Positions 12,241 through 25,552 are shown, counted from the first letter of the stretch. The stretch is DNA of 64,000 nucleotides from Microplitis mediator (GCF_029852145.1 NC_079969.1:23490459-23554458); one strand, 5' to 3'. Notes: generated from the letters alone by a model not told the origin. Program-made: numbers and translations.

Positions 12241-12817
12241 AATTAATACTGAGAAGTATTTATAACAAATTACATGACTAGTGACGTTAAATATTGATCT
12301 AATACTGGAGTTTTCTTTGTAGCTTACATTAGTGACATCAAAATTTTACAAATTACTTTTATTACTCTTAATTATTTTAGTGTAATGCAACAAATATACC
12401 AGAATCGAAATATTAGACATAAATTGAACGTTTTTATTTGTATTTTGATTAATAAAAAATTGGTAATTTCATGAGCTATGATTTTAATTTAATGATAACA
12501 TTCATTAATTTATTTCGATATTTGTAATCACAATTTTTATAACCTTGATATGAAATAATATATGAACAGATATAAATATATAGTGTTAAAGATATAAGTA
12601 AGGCGTAGAAAAAACTTTATTTTAAGAAAAATGAGTATTAATAATCTGAGTCTGAAACTGAAACAAGTTTTTTTTCAAAATACGAATTTCTTTGCTAGGC
12701 CTTTATGGCTCACGGTATCTGCTTTAAGATCTAGAAGGGCGTACTGAAAAATTTTAGGGAATTGACGTGATTATAATCCAGTAGTTCAAAATTGATAAAA
12801 AAATTTTTTGGTATGCT

Positions 12818-13000
12818 TACATTAGAAATAGAAATTTAATTAAAATCAATCACACAAAAACTATCACAGCAAAAAAATCAATTACTTATAAAGGTTACTC
12901 TTGGTTTAATGAATTACCATGTAGAATTAAGTCTGAACCCAGACTAGCAACATTCAAAAGGCTATTGAAAGAGTATGTTAAACAAAATGTAAAAATTTGA
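12818..13000 (+). pseudogene. 3' end of a non-LTR retrotransposon (LINE) ORF2
   Basis: Frame +1 from 12,818 reads about 61 residues to a TGA at 12,998-13,000. It ends with YKGYSWFNELPCRIKSEPRL and ATFKRLLKEYVKQNVKI. The pattern (aromatic, W-N-LP, R-I, then FK..LK.YL) is the usual carboxy-terminal tail of CR1/Jockey-like reverse transcriptases. Only the tail is present, so this is a 5'-truncated insertion. About 80 bases of 3' UTR follow, with AACAATAAATTTC near 13,072 as a possible poly(A) signal. An antisense open frame over the same bases is a shadow. I cannot name the clade. Confidence 0.7.
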
Positions 13001-13106
13001 ATGTATATTACAAGTAAATGTATAAATTGTTGTAAATACGATATGTGAAGTTGTAATAGCGTACTGCTAATTAACAATAAATTTCATTATATATTTCACT
13101 ATTGTA

Positions 13107-13466
13107 CCCGTCTAAAAAAAATTGTTGAAAAAATGTTGACTATTCTAAACTTCAAAACGTGACACAATGATGAACTTTTTTTAAACGATTTTCAAACTTC
13201 TGAAAATACACAGAAAAAGACAATTAACTTAATACTACAAATTAACATTTTTCAGTGCAAAATACGTTCAGAAAAAACGTATTTCAAACTATTTCTGAAC
13301 GTTTTTCGTTTTAGCATATCTTAATAATATTTGGACATTTATTGATTTTCCTCTCGAATTTTCAAAAGTTTAAAAAACGTTCAAAAAAATTCCGTCGTGT
13401 CACGTTTTAAAGTTTAGAATAGTCAACACTTTTTTAGCCTTTTTTTAACAATTTTTTTTACACGGG
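13107..13466. mobile_element. CCCGTGTAAAAA-ended foldback element with TA target
   Basis: The left arm (CCCGTCTAAAAAAAATTGTT, then ACTATTCTAAACTTCAAAAC) is answered by the right arm (GTTTTAAAGTTTAGAATAGT, then AACAATTTTTTTTACACGGG). TA flanks both sides (13,105-13,106 and 13,467-13,468), as expected for a Tc1/mariner-type MITE. A second copy at 44,938-45,445 shares the arms but has another element inserted in it. Confidence 0.85.
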
Positions 13467-13468
13467 TA

Positions 13469-15194
13469 AGTCTAAATAGGTTTTAGTTACGTTTTCGAAT
13501 CGTGATAGTCCAATCTACGTTTTTAACGTCCAAAACGTTTAAATTACGTCTAATATTTCGACTCAGGTATACATTAGTTACATTATTTATTATTGCGTCT
13601 TAAAGTGAGACAGTACATATACAGGAAGAGAAAAAAGAAGGGGCCTTAGTCCCCGGGTTGGTGACCCAGTCCCAACCGATCGGCCGTGTCCAACGTTGTC
13701 TATTCTTAAATCCAGTCAGTAACGATCGTGCAATTCAACGAGTCACTCATCTGTCACTTAACTTATAAATTATTTCCGCAATATCAGACTCAATATAACA
13801 TAACGTTAAGAAAAAAAAATAATAACAATAAATGGAGTTTTTTTAAAAAATATGTATAACTCTACTTTGTAAATTGTAAGGCGGGTTTAAATTTTTTTTT
13901 CACAATGAAAATAACCGCAGTAAAGTGATTTGCTATGCCAAAAGTCCTTGGTACGGTTGGTAATTTGTGTAAAAAAATATATAGAAAAGTAAAAAAAAAA
14001 ATAAATAAATAACCAAGGTTATTTAAAGTTTACTGTATACGTGGTTTAGTGTTTACTTTTGTTGTTGTTGTTATTTAAATTGTTTGTTTGGGCTACAGTA
14101 TTTTTATATTTTTTTTTGGTTGGAGTATTTAATATATTGTGAGTTAAATGTTTGGCCCGGATGTTTTGAAACCTATTTGGTCTAAGATCGGTAGGATGTG
14201 CGGATATATCACCTGTGCTAGATCTTATCTCTCAGGTCAGTTTTTTTTTTATAAATCGTTTCATTATCAAATTTATCAAAATTTTTATGAGGATCTTGAA
14301 AAAAAATGATCAAAATTTAAAGAAAAAATTTATCAAAATCCAGGAATGAAATGAAATATTTATAGTTAATTTAATTATGAGTAATAATTAAAAAAAAAAT
14401 TATTCCAGTTTTTAAATAAACAGCGAAAGCCTACGGCATAAATATGTATTTTATTATCTTATGTAAAAAATATGCCAGTATGAAATTTTTGATAAATTCA
14501 ATAGTCGCTATCTTTTGACGATGAGCCAGCGAAAAGTGCAAGAGAAAGCAAAAAAAATAAGAGCATAAAAAAAAAGCCGGTAGCGAAGCGTGAGAATCAC
14601 GATTGTGATTGATTCGCGGCTTTGAGATAGATTTATAAGAGCTGACATCAATATATATCCGTATATCTATGTAGGCATCGCCCACTCATACATCAATACA
14701 ATATATATACAATGCATTATGTAGATAGACATATATCTATATAGATAAATGCAACAAACTGCAGTCTTTTTCCTATCCAGCCTATTGGCAAGATGCCCGT
14801 AAAAATTACTTGCAATCCCCTGCAACCTCATCTCTCCCTAACATTTCATATACATATATATTTATATAGAAGCATACGTTTAGTTATATAGTTATATAGA
14901 TATATAGATAGATAGATTCTTCCTTGTCGTTTATCCTGACCCGTACCGATGAAATCCAGGACGCGGTGTCGCAGAGTAGACTAGAGGGTTGCCCGAGGCG
15001 CACAAATAAACGCGGTATATAATAGTAAACTAACATCTGAACATAGAGTAGAGTACCGAGGAGATGAGTAGCTCCGGGAGAAACCAGGTCGAGGCCAAGG
15101 GTCAATTCTTAAAGCGAAAATTATTATTATAAGTGTAATGCTGCTTTGTGGTTGGTGGGTGGATGTACACTTGATACATATATTACATATCCTC

Positions 15195-15231
<37 letters not shown>

Positions 15232-15459
15232 TGTATAATGTATTATAAACAACCACCCACCTATGCCCTTTATTTTTAATGCCCAACATTTTCTACATAG
15301 CGCTACTTGACTTTATTAATGTCAAGGTCTTGACAACTATTTTTTTTTTTTTTTATATTTATATTTTTATTTTTATTTAGACCCGTCGTGAATATTAGTC
15401 GAGGGAAAGGCATCCGACATATCACGTTTACTTGATAATCTTAACCATCCAAACCTGTT

Positions 15460-15497
<38 letters not shown>

Positions 15498-16474
15498 GAT
15501 TATTTTAAAATAATTATATTACATATTATTCCTATTGTCAAAGACCTTGAAAATTAATAATTAATAATAACAATTTTCCATTTTTTTTTATTTTCCATAC
15601 TGATAAATATTTACAGTTCATATATTTATCAATGACATTTATAATTTATTAGATTTTATTTAATTAACAAAATAATTTTCCATTTAATTAATAAAGTTTG
15701 TGATAAATAGATAAATAATAAAATTATTTATTTAGTTAATTGTTTATATAAATTTGAAATATCTGTGATATTTATAAAAATATTTTAAATCGAGCCTTGA
15801 AAAAAAATTAAATTATTGTTAAATATTTTTATAATAACCTTCAGATGCTTTTAATGCAATTAATTTCTTAATGATCATTTATAATAGTTTCTTTGTTTGA
15901 TTTAAAATAATTCTGTCATATATATACATATATATTGTATTAACAATGAATAAAAATAATAATGTTTTTTTATTGCTCTTCAACTCCTGGTACTTATCGT
16001 TTAATTGAAGTAAACGATCAGTCATGCTTTAAATTGACGCGATAACGAGGTAATGTAAGATAAGAGATACCGAAATATATATGTATATTTATATATATAT
16101 TTTTTTTTCATGACGTATGTCATCGATGACACACAATTTAAATAATCTTTTTTAAAATACTAAACGTTATTTCCGCTTTTGTAATTCATACTGCCGGTGA
16201 TAATTAATAGATAAATATTAATAATTATGAGTTTTCATAAAATAATTTTTGTTTAAAGTATAAAATTTAAACACTTGGTCATACGTGTACATGAAGTACT
16301 TAGGAAACAGGACGTAAAGTAACTTGAGAGAAACACCTGGAATAGTATGACAGACGTTTACATTATATTCGAGTGGGAAGGAAGTGGTCGAGTCTCGATC
16401 TACACTTGAGTTGTTAATTCAGGAAGTTACAGATATTTGTTGTAACCACGTGTGTTACTTTTTTAAATAAATAA
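13469..16474. other. Non-coding; microsatellites and a GC-richer patch
   Basis: No gene seen. A GC-richer patch lies at 13,630-13,745 (GGGGCCTTAGTCCCCGGG). (AT)n tracts are at about 15,199-15,228 and 15,465-15,492. The minus-strand frames at 14,431-14,685 and 14,884-15,105 are not supported by any family resemblance. 16,260-16,450 looks unique and non-repetitive. Confidence 0.3.
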
Positions 16475-16929
16475 TTGGTAATTGTTTGGAAGTGGGGCCA
16501 ACTACTTTTTTGGTCATAAAAAATCGAGAAAATTGAAAGTTCAAAAATACGATATTTCACTAGTTTTTCATTGAAATTTAATTAATGTTTATGTTATCGA
16601 ACATTGCAGTAATTTTTTTCAAAAAGTACATAAAAAAATGAATAAATTGAAAAAAAAAATTTTTTCCAGATCTTATTTTAAGAATTTTTAATTGATTTTT
16701 AAAAATCTCAAAAAATTATAAATTTATAACAATAAAAATTAAATATAATAATCAAAAAAATGTTACCACAAAAATTTCCATGAATATGATGAAAAACATG
16801 AATTTTTTATACTTTAAAATCGGAAAAACTCATTGAAATCTCAAAAATTTCTAATTTATTCAAAAATATTGATTTCTCGATTTTTTATCGTAAAAATGTG
16901 GTTGACCCCACTTCCAAATAATTACCAAA
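16475..16929. mobile_element. MITE with TTGGTAATTGTTTGGAAGT ends
   Basis: The left end (GGTAATTGTTTGGAAGTGGG, GCCAACTA, then AAAAATCGAGAAA) pairs with the right end (TTTCTCGATTTTTTATCG, GGTTGACCCCACTTCC, AAATAATTACC). The interior is AT-rich and non-coding. Confidence 0.8.
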
Positions 16930-17023
16930 TAATGTATGGAATAACATAGAACGTAATCTGGTTATAAAATCGAATTTATACACAGAATTGAAGGATTTTG
17001 AGGGGCAAGAAAAGTTTTACATT

Positions 17024-17557
17024 TGCTTCAAAAATAGAACTTGATTTGAACTTTGTCTTCCAAGTCGAAATTTGGAGCCGTTTTTTATTAGACAAACTCG
17101 ACTGTTTTTACGGAGATATTACATTGAGTTTGAGCCTTGGTTTAGACTTAACTGGCTTACTTAGTCACGATTTAAGACGAAAAAGTCGAAATTTACTTGG
17201 TTTAGATTCATTCGAGTTAAATTATAAGACGAAAAAGTCCAAAGATGAAACGTGAAAAACAAATTTTACACTAAAAAATACTACTTGCTTTTGACTTGAT
17301 TGGTCAAGTCAAAATTAGGGTGAATGAATAACTTTTTTCGACTTGGGTCAGCAAGTCAAAAGTAGGGTGAATGACTGTCGTGCTTGAAGTATAGACGAAT
17401 AAGTTCAAATTAAGATGAAAAAAGTTCTAAAAGTTGACAAAAATTAAATTTAAGTCGAAAAAGTCGAGATGTTATCGGAAAATCCTCGGCAAATCGATAA
17501 CTTCAAAAGAAAATTCGGTGAAGTGAGCCTGAATAAAGTTTTATTTTTGACCCGGGT
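17024..17557. mobile_element. CCCGGGTCAAAAATAAAAC element, copy A
   Basis: The right end is AAAGTTTTATTTTTGACCCG plus GG; the left end has decayed to TTCAAAAATAGAACTTGA. The interior alternates GACTTGATTGGTCAAGTC-like words on both strands. It aligns along its length with 51,086-51,597 (copy B, inside a trc intron) and partly with 29,065-29,466 (copy C). The open frame at 16,998-17,255 runs into this element and is not a gene. Confidence 0.85.
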
Positions 17558-18189
17558 TATGAAATGACAACAAGAATTTTCTTAGAACAAGAAAAAATTT
17601 TCTTGGCTCAAGAAATTATTGAAACGAAATAAAAAAAACACATCGTAATTTTAATTTCTATGACATTTATTAATTTGACATTAAAATTAATGTTGAAATA
17701 AAGTATATAAATAAGTTAATTTATATTTGATATTTCTGACTGATTTAAACTTGTTGATAACTTCCAGTAATTTGCTTTAAATTTCGAATAAAATTTTTAA
17801 CAGCGACTCGTTTTAGAGATAATTATTTTTAAATTATCATTTATTATGTGTGGAACAGAAAAAGTTTTAGTTATTTTATTGAGTGTGAAAAGGAGAAGTG
17901 ACAGACATTTCACCTTGACATAAATCAAATGTTAGAAATGGTCCACACAAATTTAATGTTATATATAGATTAATACACTTTGTGTTGAAATGTCATAACA
18001 CTAAAGATATATTAATTTTTTAAATCGACATTTTAAAAGTTCAATGTTACACAATATAATATTTTAAGCTTTATATCGATCATAAAAAATATATTATACT
18101 ATAAGTATATAACAGCCGAATTAAATTATGATTACACTACAAAGGATACTTTTGTTTAAAAATTACTTTCTTATCCCAAGTATTTTTTT

Positions 18190-18745
18190 TTCAATCCACA
18201 GAAGACCGAAATTTTCCCAGCTCAAGAAAAATTCTTTTTGAACCATCACCCGACTAGAAATTTTTAAGTGAGACCTATTGGGCCCTTATTGGGTAGTCCC
18301 AGCTGGGCCCCAATCGGGAAATCCCCAAGAGATCCCACTAGCGCATCCCTGTTAAGAAAAATATTTAAACGCCCACACAGAACCCAATGGGGAAAAATGA
18401 CAATAATTTTTTTATTTTTACGTTGGGTCTTCCCACTTAGGTCCCACTTATATTCCAATCAGGAAATATTGACGATAATTTTTTATTTTTACATTTGGAT
18501 TTCCTACTTAGGCCCCACTTAGGACCCAGTTGGAAAATACTGATCATGAATTATTTTATTTTTGTTTGAGATTTCCCGATTGGCTTCTGTTGGGGCCCTC
18601 ATAAGGAATTCCCTATTGGAAATGCCAAAATGGGACCCAATAAGGTCCCCACACATACACTGGGAGATCCCAAAGTAATTTCTAGTCGGGAAAATTTTTT
18701 TCTTGAAGTAAGAAAATTTTTGTTTTCTTTCTGGATTGAAATAAA
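18190..18745. mobile_element. Outer inverted-repeat element enclosing the CCCGACTAG element
   Basis: TTCAATCCACAGAAGACCG followed by AGCTCAAGAAAAATTC on the left has an imperfect inverted counterpart on the right (TTCTTGAAGTAAGAAAATTT and TTTCTTTCTGGATTGAA). The 18,249-18,690 element sits between them. The outer boundaries are approximate. Confidence 0.5.
18249..18690. mobile_element. CCCGACTAGAAATTT-ended foldback element
   Basis: The left end CCCGACTAGAAATTT and right end AAATTTCTAGTCGGG (with one mismatch) enclose an interior made of variations of GGGCCC, CCAATTGGG, TGGGACC and AGGTCCCACTT, so nearly every word has a partner on the other strand. The overlapping open frames on both strands are by-products. 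It is much GC-richer than its neighbours. Confidence 0.75.
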
Positions 18746-20657
18746 TATTCTTGGCCCAAAGTATCCTCTTTTTTGAATTTCGAATTTTAGTTTAAATATT
18801 TGAAATTAATTTTCAAATAATTTCATTTCTTAATTTTACAATTCGAGTCCCAAAAATTTGAATATTTCGCGGCTCGTTTTTTAAAAACAATCAATAATTT
18901 AAATAAACTCATATTAATATCGAGTAAAAAAAAATAAGAATTGGGTCAAAGAATAATATACTGTATATTTAATATTGAATCTTAATAATCTCATTGGTGT
19001 CCAATATTGAACAGTTCACTCTATTATACAGCCGATAAAAAAAAATTTCCCGTGGGTAAAAAATAAATTGAATCGTTGAATAAATTTTTTTTACGTCTAA
19101 AATGAAATAAAAATTATTCAGCAAAAGTTAATTAAAAAATCCAAATTAAATAGTGGGATAAAAAATAGGTGATATTAATTAAATAAATGGAGCACTAGAA
19201 CTTGGATCTAATTTTAATATTCATCTGTGTAATCTCAATTCCCAATGCCACGATTACTTATATTGGTTCATCTGTTTTAACTTGACTTTAGAGTTATCCA
19301 AGACTATCATTAGACATTAGTTCAAATTTGTTTCCGGGCATTAAAACAAAGTAATTTACGTTATTCAAAAAGTGTAATTGGCCAGGTAAAGACTTTTAAA
19401 ACATTTTATTTTGCGGATAGATTATTTTAATACGAGTATGTAATGACGGAAATTACAAAAACTTTTAATACTGTGTACAGTAAGCACTTAAAAAAACAAT
19501 ATAGAGTAAAGTCGCGGTGACATCTATAGCAAAATTTCCTGTTCCATTCTAACGGTTGATTTTAGTTTGAATGTGACACGTAAAGATTCCTCCATACTAT
19601 ACACTGCCGGTGGATTATAAAGTGCACTATCACATTATAAGGTAATATATATGCACATATACGTATTATACTCGAGCTAAAATACGGTCACCACAAGTTT
19701 AAGGTGGTCGTTGTACACTAGGAAGTTGTGGTAACAGAAATTCAACCGTGAAATTCTCTGGGTTCCCACAATGAAAATTCAATTACTTTTGACCTTTGAA
19801 TAAATTCTCTTAGTTTTAATTTAATATAATCTACATAAAGTATTTATTGTAATGAGATTATTACATTTTTTTTTTTATGAAAAATTTATTTCAGTAAAAA
19901 TAAAATAATTTTCTTAATTTTGCGTTTTTTTAAAATTCAAGTTCGAGTATTTGATAAAAAAAAAAAATAACGAGATGTGTATTTTTTTTTAGATTTAATG
20001 TTTATCAGCTTTATTGCGTTTCCATTAATGGATTTTTATCAAATATAAAAAAAAAAATTATCAGTAAATTACAGCAATAAAGAGATTGATTGTTTGTTTG
20101 AATTGTCAATAACAAAGTAATTATTGAACGATTAATATATAAAAGAATTTAGTTTGAGCTCTTGTTGTGTATCGAAATCAGTGTTCTTTTGTGTACAAAT
20201 ACAAATATGGACTAAATATACGTACGTAATTAATATCTCAATTATATTTGGAAGTTAAATAAGTGATCTGGTTTTTATGAAAGAATTTCTGAGACGTGTC
20301 CTGGTTTTTGGGGTGTCCGTAGAAACTTCTGGTATGAGTATTTAATTTTTGAATACTGTTAAAAAAAAAACTGAGCAGCTGAACATTTTTATTCATAAAA
20401 CAATTTTTTAATTTACGAAATTTACATAAAGTTGCTCATAATTATTAAAACTTAATTTATTTTAATGAAAACTAAATATGTAGATTGTTTTAATAAGAAA
20501 TGGAATGTTTGGTTTGTTTTCATAATAATGAGAAAAACTTCCTACGATATTCGTTTCATTGGGAAAAATTTTCAGCTCGGTCTTTTTTTAAATATTCGGG
20601 TTTCTGATCTTACGTCTGGGGTTCGAAAGGATTAAATTGACCTCTAGTTACAAAAGA
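18746..20657. other. No gene seen
   Basis: AT-rich DNA. A GC-richer, unique stretch at about 19,500-19,760 (CTACACTGCCGGTGG near 19,605) could be regulatory; nothing identifies it. Confidence 0.3.
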
Positions 20658-20735
20658 AAAAAAGGGCAGTTAAAAAATTGAACTCATATTTGTATTTATT
20701 ACAGTTTTGTATAGTAGTAAAGCGGTGCGACTCTG
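20658..20735. mobile_element. Terminal fragment of the CACGGAAAAAA element
   Basis: AAAGGGCAGTTAAAAAATTG, then ACTCATATTTGTATTTATTA and AGTAGTAAAGCGGTGCGACT repeat one end of the TIR element beginning at 21,001. The two copies are separated by the ~265-bp shared flank. Confidence 0.75.
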
Positions 20736-21000
20736 TACGAGTCGTCGGTGTAAAATTCGAAATTTCGGTTTCAAATCGGTCGTGGACGAGCCTGTCGTAG
20801 TACAGTAATCCTCGATATTAAAATATATGGATCGAAAATAGTTATGAAGTTAGCTGAGTATCGAATTATCGCAAGGATATGGTCCACGATTCCTTATTGG
20901 TTTAAATTAAGGGGCGCAATTTAAATTTCTCGTGTGTTAATTTAAATCCATTGCGACAGAAAATAATAACTATTTTTTTTTTCATCAAAATAGAAAACTT
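20736..21000. repeat. Shared spacer, inverted copy of 8,573-8,845
   Basis: It contains GGACGAGCCTG, GAGTATCGAATTATCGCAAG and GGTTTAAATTAAGGGGCGCA, the reverse complement of the sequence beside copy 1. Here it lies between two ends of the same TIR element, giving a composite structure of about 1 kb (20,658-21,670). Confidence 0.8.
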
Positions 21001-21670
21001 CACGGAAAAAAGAGCAGTTGAAAAATTGAACTCATATCTGTATTTAATAGTTTCGTATAGTAGTAAAGCGGTGCGACTCTGAAATTGTAAAAATTACATT
21101 TTTATGCCAGGCATAACAAATATTACAGTTTTAAACTCGATATTGTCCAGCTCTCTATAGTAAACAGATTTTATAATTTTAAATTTTATTATAAAATTAG
21201 TTAAAATTACATTTTCGATCGCTAATATTACTATTCTGTATAGTAGTGTTCTTCTTAAGATATAGAATTTAAAAATTACAGTGTGAGCTGTGATTTTTCT
21301 CAGATCATTCATCATTCTTGACAATTGATAACTCACAGTGTAATTTTTATGTTATCAATAAATAAGAGGTATTATTTCAGAAAGCAAAAAATACATAACC
21401 AATAAATCTTAATTTTTACAGTTTCTCTTATCAACTATTAATTTTTAAATAAAGCAAGAATTCAAAATAAAAAGTAAATAATGCTTTAAAGATTTATTTA
21501 ACTAAAATTACATTTTAAACTGTAAAATTTGCTGCTTAAAATTGTATTAATTTTATTACTATAACAAATTTCTAAAATTACAGTTTAAGCTTTAATGTTT
21601 AAAGATTTTTGCCTCGAAGGCCTGTTTTCACTGTAGAAACTGTAATTTTTCAACTGTACTTTTTTCCGTG
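21001..21670. mobile_element. CACGGAAAAAA-ended TIR element, copy 2 (670 bp)
   Basis: Ends CACGGAAAAAAGAGCAGTTG and CAACTGTACTTTTTTCCGTG. The interior is a close inverted copy of 7,904-8,572. The minus-strand open frame at 21,094-21,336 lies wholly inside and is not supported as a gene. Confidence 0.85.
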
Positions 21671-24600
21671 TATATGACTAAATATACGAATAGTGTGATA
21701 ATCGAATTGCATATTACTATTTGATTTTAAATTGGAATCAATTATTCGTAAGTTTTTGAATTCAAATATGAAATAGCGTTTCTTTAAACAGCATCAAATT
21801 TTTAACTCCCACTTCAAAATTTTTTATAATAATTTACCAATTATTCAGATTTTTCTAATAATTCAAAAATTTACGATTCATTACAAATGTTCTGAGTTCA
21901 ACTGAACATTAGTATTCATATAAATTATTCGCACTTTATGTTGCTGATAAATTTCTTTCTTAATTTGATATTTTTATCAACAGAATCGATCGTTTCTTCT
22001 AAAAAATTGTTCAATGTTGCGATTAATTTGAAGCATTTTAAATACGTTTTCAAATATATCAAATATTAGCTTCTTATAAAAATACATATTTATACTGAAA
22101 ATATGAAAAAGTCCATTTGTCTCCGTCTTTTTTTAATACTCTAAATATATATGCATTCCCACAGGGACATGTCATATAATTTATATATAACAAAGTTTAC
22201 GTGCTGTTTTCAAAGACGTGACGAAATTTTATTATTTTTCGCTCGTTAATTTTTTCATAAAAAAGATATTAAACTATTAATAATTTTTATCACTGTGTAA
22301 AAGTTTTTTTATCAATTAGTTGGAGATTTTCTGATTTTATTTCGTAAAAATAAATAAGAAATTAAATTTGTTCATTCCAATAATAAAAAGTCTCTCGAAT
22401 TCAAAACAAGAACTAAGTAATATATCAAATAATTATTTAAATTTGTAATTCATTTCCGTTTCAATTGTCTAAATATGATAATAAATCATCCATCTATTTT
22501 TTTAAACAATTAAAAGAATAGTCCAAAAGGAAGTGGTATAATTTTCTACACAAAGAAATAACGTTTCTTTATTTCACAAGGATAAATAAAAAAATATATA
22601 TTGCAAGTACCTAAACAACAACAACAACAACAACATCATCAAACAATCCAACAATGAATTTTTCCATGTGCAAGAGGCATTGCGACATGGCCACCTTGAA
22701 ACAGAAAACCGAACGAACAAAGAACCGAAACGTGTCGTGCGAAGACATACTCAGTACCACCGAGCATTATTGTGTACTAAAAGTTATATTACATTAGCGT
22801 TGACTCGAGTAGAATTATATGGGGTTTTTTTGACATATGAGCTGGCTTTAGTATCACGAGTGTCATTCAGTAACAGGGTGTCCATAGGACATAAAAAAAT
22901 ATGTAGCACACGATCCTGTCACTGACAGTATCGAAGCCGAAGAAAAGTAAACTCAAGTTTACGTATAAAGATTCCCCCAATGACATGAACAAAGAAGTTG
23001 AAGAAAAAAGCTTAAAAGTAAACACGAATCTCTTTAGTAAATATATATAGATATATATTTGTGTGTTAATCTTATTGTTAATCTTATTTAACGCTAGTGA
23101 CTCTTTACATTGCATTAGTTGTATACATATAAATATATATGATAGTAAATAGCACAAAGTTGTTATTGTGATGTTGATTTGGTGCCGCGCTTAATTTCTA
23201 CGACAAAATATCCGGGTGAAAATATCTGTAGACAAATTTTTATTGATATATATGGGGCATTTGACGCCAAATCGGACACCATTTAGCTTTTGCACGTCGG
23301 ATTTTTTTGAAAATTTTTTATCTTTTAGTATAGGTTGAAAGAGGCCTTCATGATTTTTTTCAAATTTTTTCCTCCAACCGTTTTCGAGATATCGAATTTT
23401 GAAAAATGTAGAGATTTTTTTTTCAAACGCCTATAACTTCGCGAAAAGTGATTTAAATAAAATTTTCAAAGAGACAAAAAATGTTCGGTTTTAGACACTT
23501 TTTTAGTAAAAAATATCAAAAAATTTTTTTGAACCACGCTTCTATTAAAATTTTAACTTTTCAGTATAAATTGTCGATTTACAAAAAACACGTACTGATC
23601 GATTTTCCCCATAATTTTTCACTGCAAACTGTCACCTATTCTACAACTTTTCCAGCTATGCTCATAATCGGACAACGATAGGATCTATTTTTTTTTCGAT
23701 TTTTTAAATTTCATATTCCAGTTTTTTTTAAAGAAAAATGTCTAAAAAAAATATCATGCTCAGGATTTACGATTAATAATTATCTGACACTCAATTATCA
23801 TCAAAATTTTCAAATTTTATTTCCACAGAAAAATTATTATTAATTAATTAATATTAATTATTATTATATCAAGATTTTTTGACTGATAATTGATCCCTTA
23901 TTTATACTCATACTATTGTTATATAAGATCATTACTTTGCACACATAATATTTTTTTGTTCGGTTACTTTGTATGGAGACATTTCGAATTGTTTATATCT
24001 TGTCGTAGATATTTTGTTACGGAACCGTTGATTCTTATATTTAATTCCACTTGGTTTGAGTTCATTCCCTTTTACTTGTCGTTCATTGAATCTAGGCCGT
24101 TACCTAGGCAACCTAGACAACATCACAAATAGGAACACAAGAGTCTGAGTACAAAACAAGGAGATCCCGATTGAGAAGCATGTGTAGTTGGAGAGTAAGA
24201 AACAAGAAAGATAAAAAAAAAGTGACTTTACTGGAAAAACTATCAAAACTTATCGATCTATCACCCTTGCGTTTTGTGGTGGGGAAAAAGATTCATCTTT
24301 AGGTTCTTATTTTTTTAACTGCTCGTCTTTCGCTCCATCATCTCATCGTTCTATCTATCCAGCCTCGGGGAAAAGTTATATATAAAAAAGAAATAAATAG
24401 TAGATGACTTGAGCCTTTTTCCCCTGAGAAAGTAGTCTATTTTTTTTATGGCGTTTTTTTCATGCTTGCCTCTATCACGTTATTTTCTGATGGGTCAGAA
24501 ATAAAGGAAATTTTATCACTTTTATGTCTTTTGTTCGAGCTAAGGAAATTACGTCGACGGTGATGTTAGAAATTTTAGATGAAGAAGTCAAAAATTCATG

Positions 24601-24986
24601 CGTTTGTTTTCGGAAAATCGAGTTTTTAATTTATTAAAAATAATAATTAATGTTACTGGAAATTTTGTTTCCTGTTTAAATTTTATTGATGTTTTTATTA
24701 ATGGTAGTAAATTTAAATACTCCAGAGTATTTTAATACGAAGGTCTTAATATTTTCATATTTTTCATTGATTAGAAGGAATTGAACTGTCAATAAAATGA
24801 ATTTGATAGGGAGGCAAAATTAGGGTGAATTATTTGGTTCTAATAAGAAATTGATTATTGCCACAACAAAAAAAGTTAATTCTTTTTGTTGGAAATAATA
24901 CAGATTAGGACTATTATCGTAAATTATTTAATTGCATACATATTTATTAATTGTATGAAGGAAACTAATATTTTTTATATTTATTA
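21671..24986. other. No gene recognised
   Basis: AT-rich DNA. At 22,618-22,636 there is a short CAA repeat. At 23,245-23,660 there is a block (ACGCCAAATCGGACACCATT and CGTTTTCGAGATATCGAATT) that reads like an interspersed repeat, but I see no second copy here. The open frames at 22,668-22,925, 23,481-23,681 and 23,890-24,132 have no recognisable domain. Confidence 0.3.
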
Positions 24987-25389
24987 CGAGTGTGTGAATA
25001 GTTTGAACTTACGAATTAATCCGTCAAGTTTCAAATAATTTGAAATTTTCCGAATTATTCGAAACTATTCATTCATAAAGTTTCAAAATAATTACAAAAT
25101 TTTTTTTGAACGAGAAAATTTTAATATTTATTCCAATAACTCAAATTTTTATGTCGGAGGTAAATAGAACTCAGACACGAATCTACAAAATAATTACTTT
25201 GGGTTACTTTAAAAAATTAAGCTCTTCATTAAATGAAAATTGAATATTTGAAAGCTGATCAGAATTTTTTACATTCAAATCGAGGAATTCAAAAAATTAT
25301 GAATGATTCGAAATTTCGGATAATTCAAAAAGTTACGAAGTATTTGAAAAGTTTTGCATTATTTTATTCGAATACGATCCACACACTCC
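24987..25389. mobile_element. GTGTGCGAATA-family foldback element, copy 1
   Basis: The left end CGAGTGTGTGAATAGTTTG and right end (TATTCGAATACGATCCACAC, ACTCC) are inverted repeats flanked by TA on both sides. The interior consists of TTCGAATTATTCGAAA-type words. Related copies are at 51,637-52,198 and 62,077-63,014. Confidence 0.75.
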
Positions 25390-25466
25390 TAATATACATT
25401 ATATATATATATATATATATATCCTAATACATTGTATATATATACAAATAGTTAAAAAATTGTTGT

Positions 25467-25552
25467 CATCTTTCAGGAATTGAAACATTCAAATTATTTG
25501 TATCATTACTTATTACAATTATGTATTTAAAAATTAAATTCTGAAAGATGAC
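25467..25552. repeat. Small inverted repeat
   Basis: TGTCATCTTTCAGGAATTGA at the left pairs with AATTCTGAAAGATGACA at the right; the loop is AT-rich. It is possibly a very short MITE. Confidence 0.55.

Noticed and set aside
18264..18522. Overlapping open frames on both strands (Pro/Gly-rich)
   Set aside because: They lie wholly in the CCCGACTAG foldback and come from GGGACCC/GGGTCCC words.
21094..21336. 80-residue minus-strand frame
   Set aside because: Inside the CACGGAAAAAA TIR element; the inverted copy at 7,904 does not keep it as a conserved protein.
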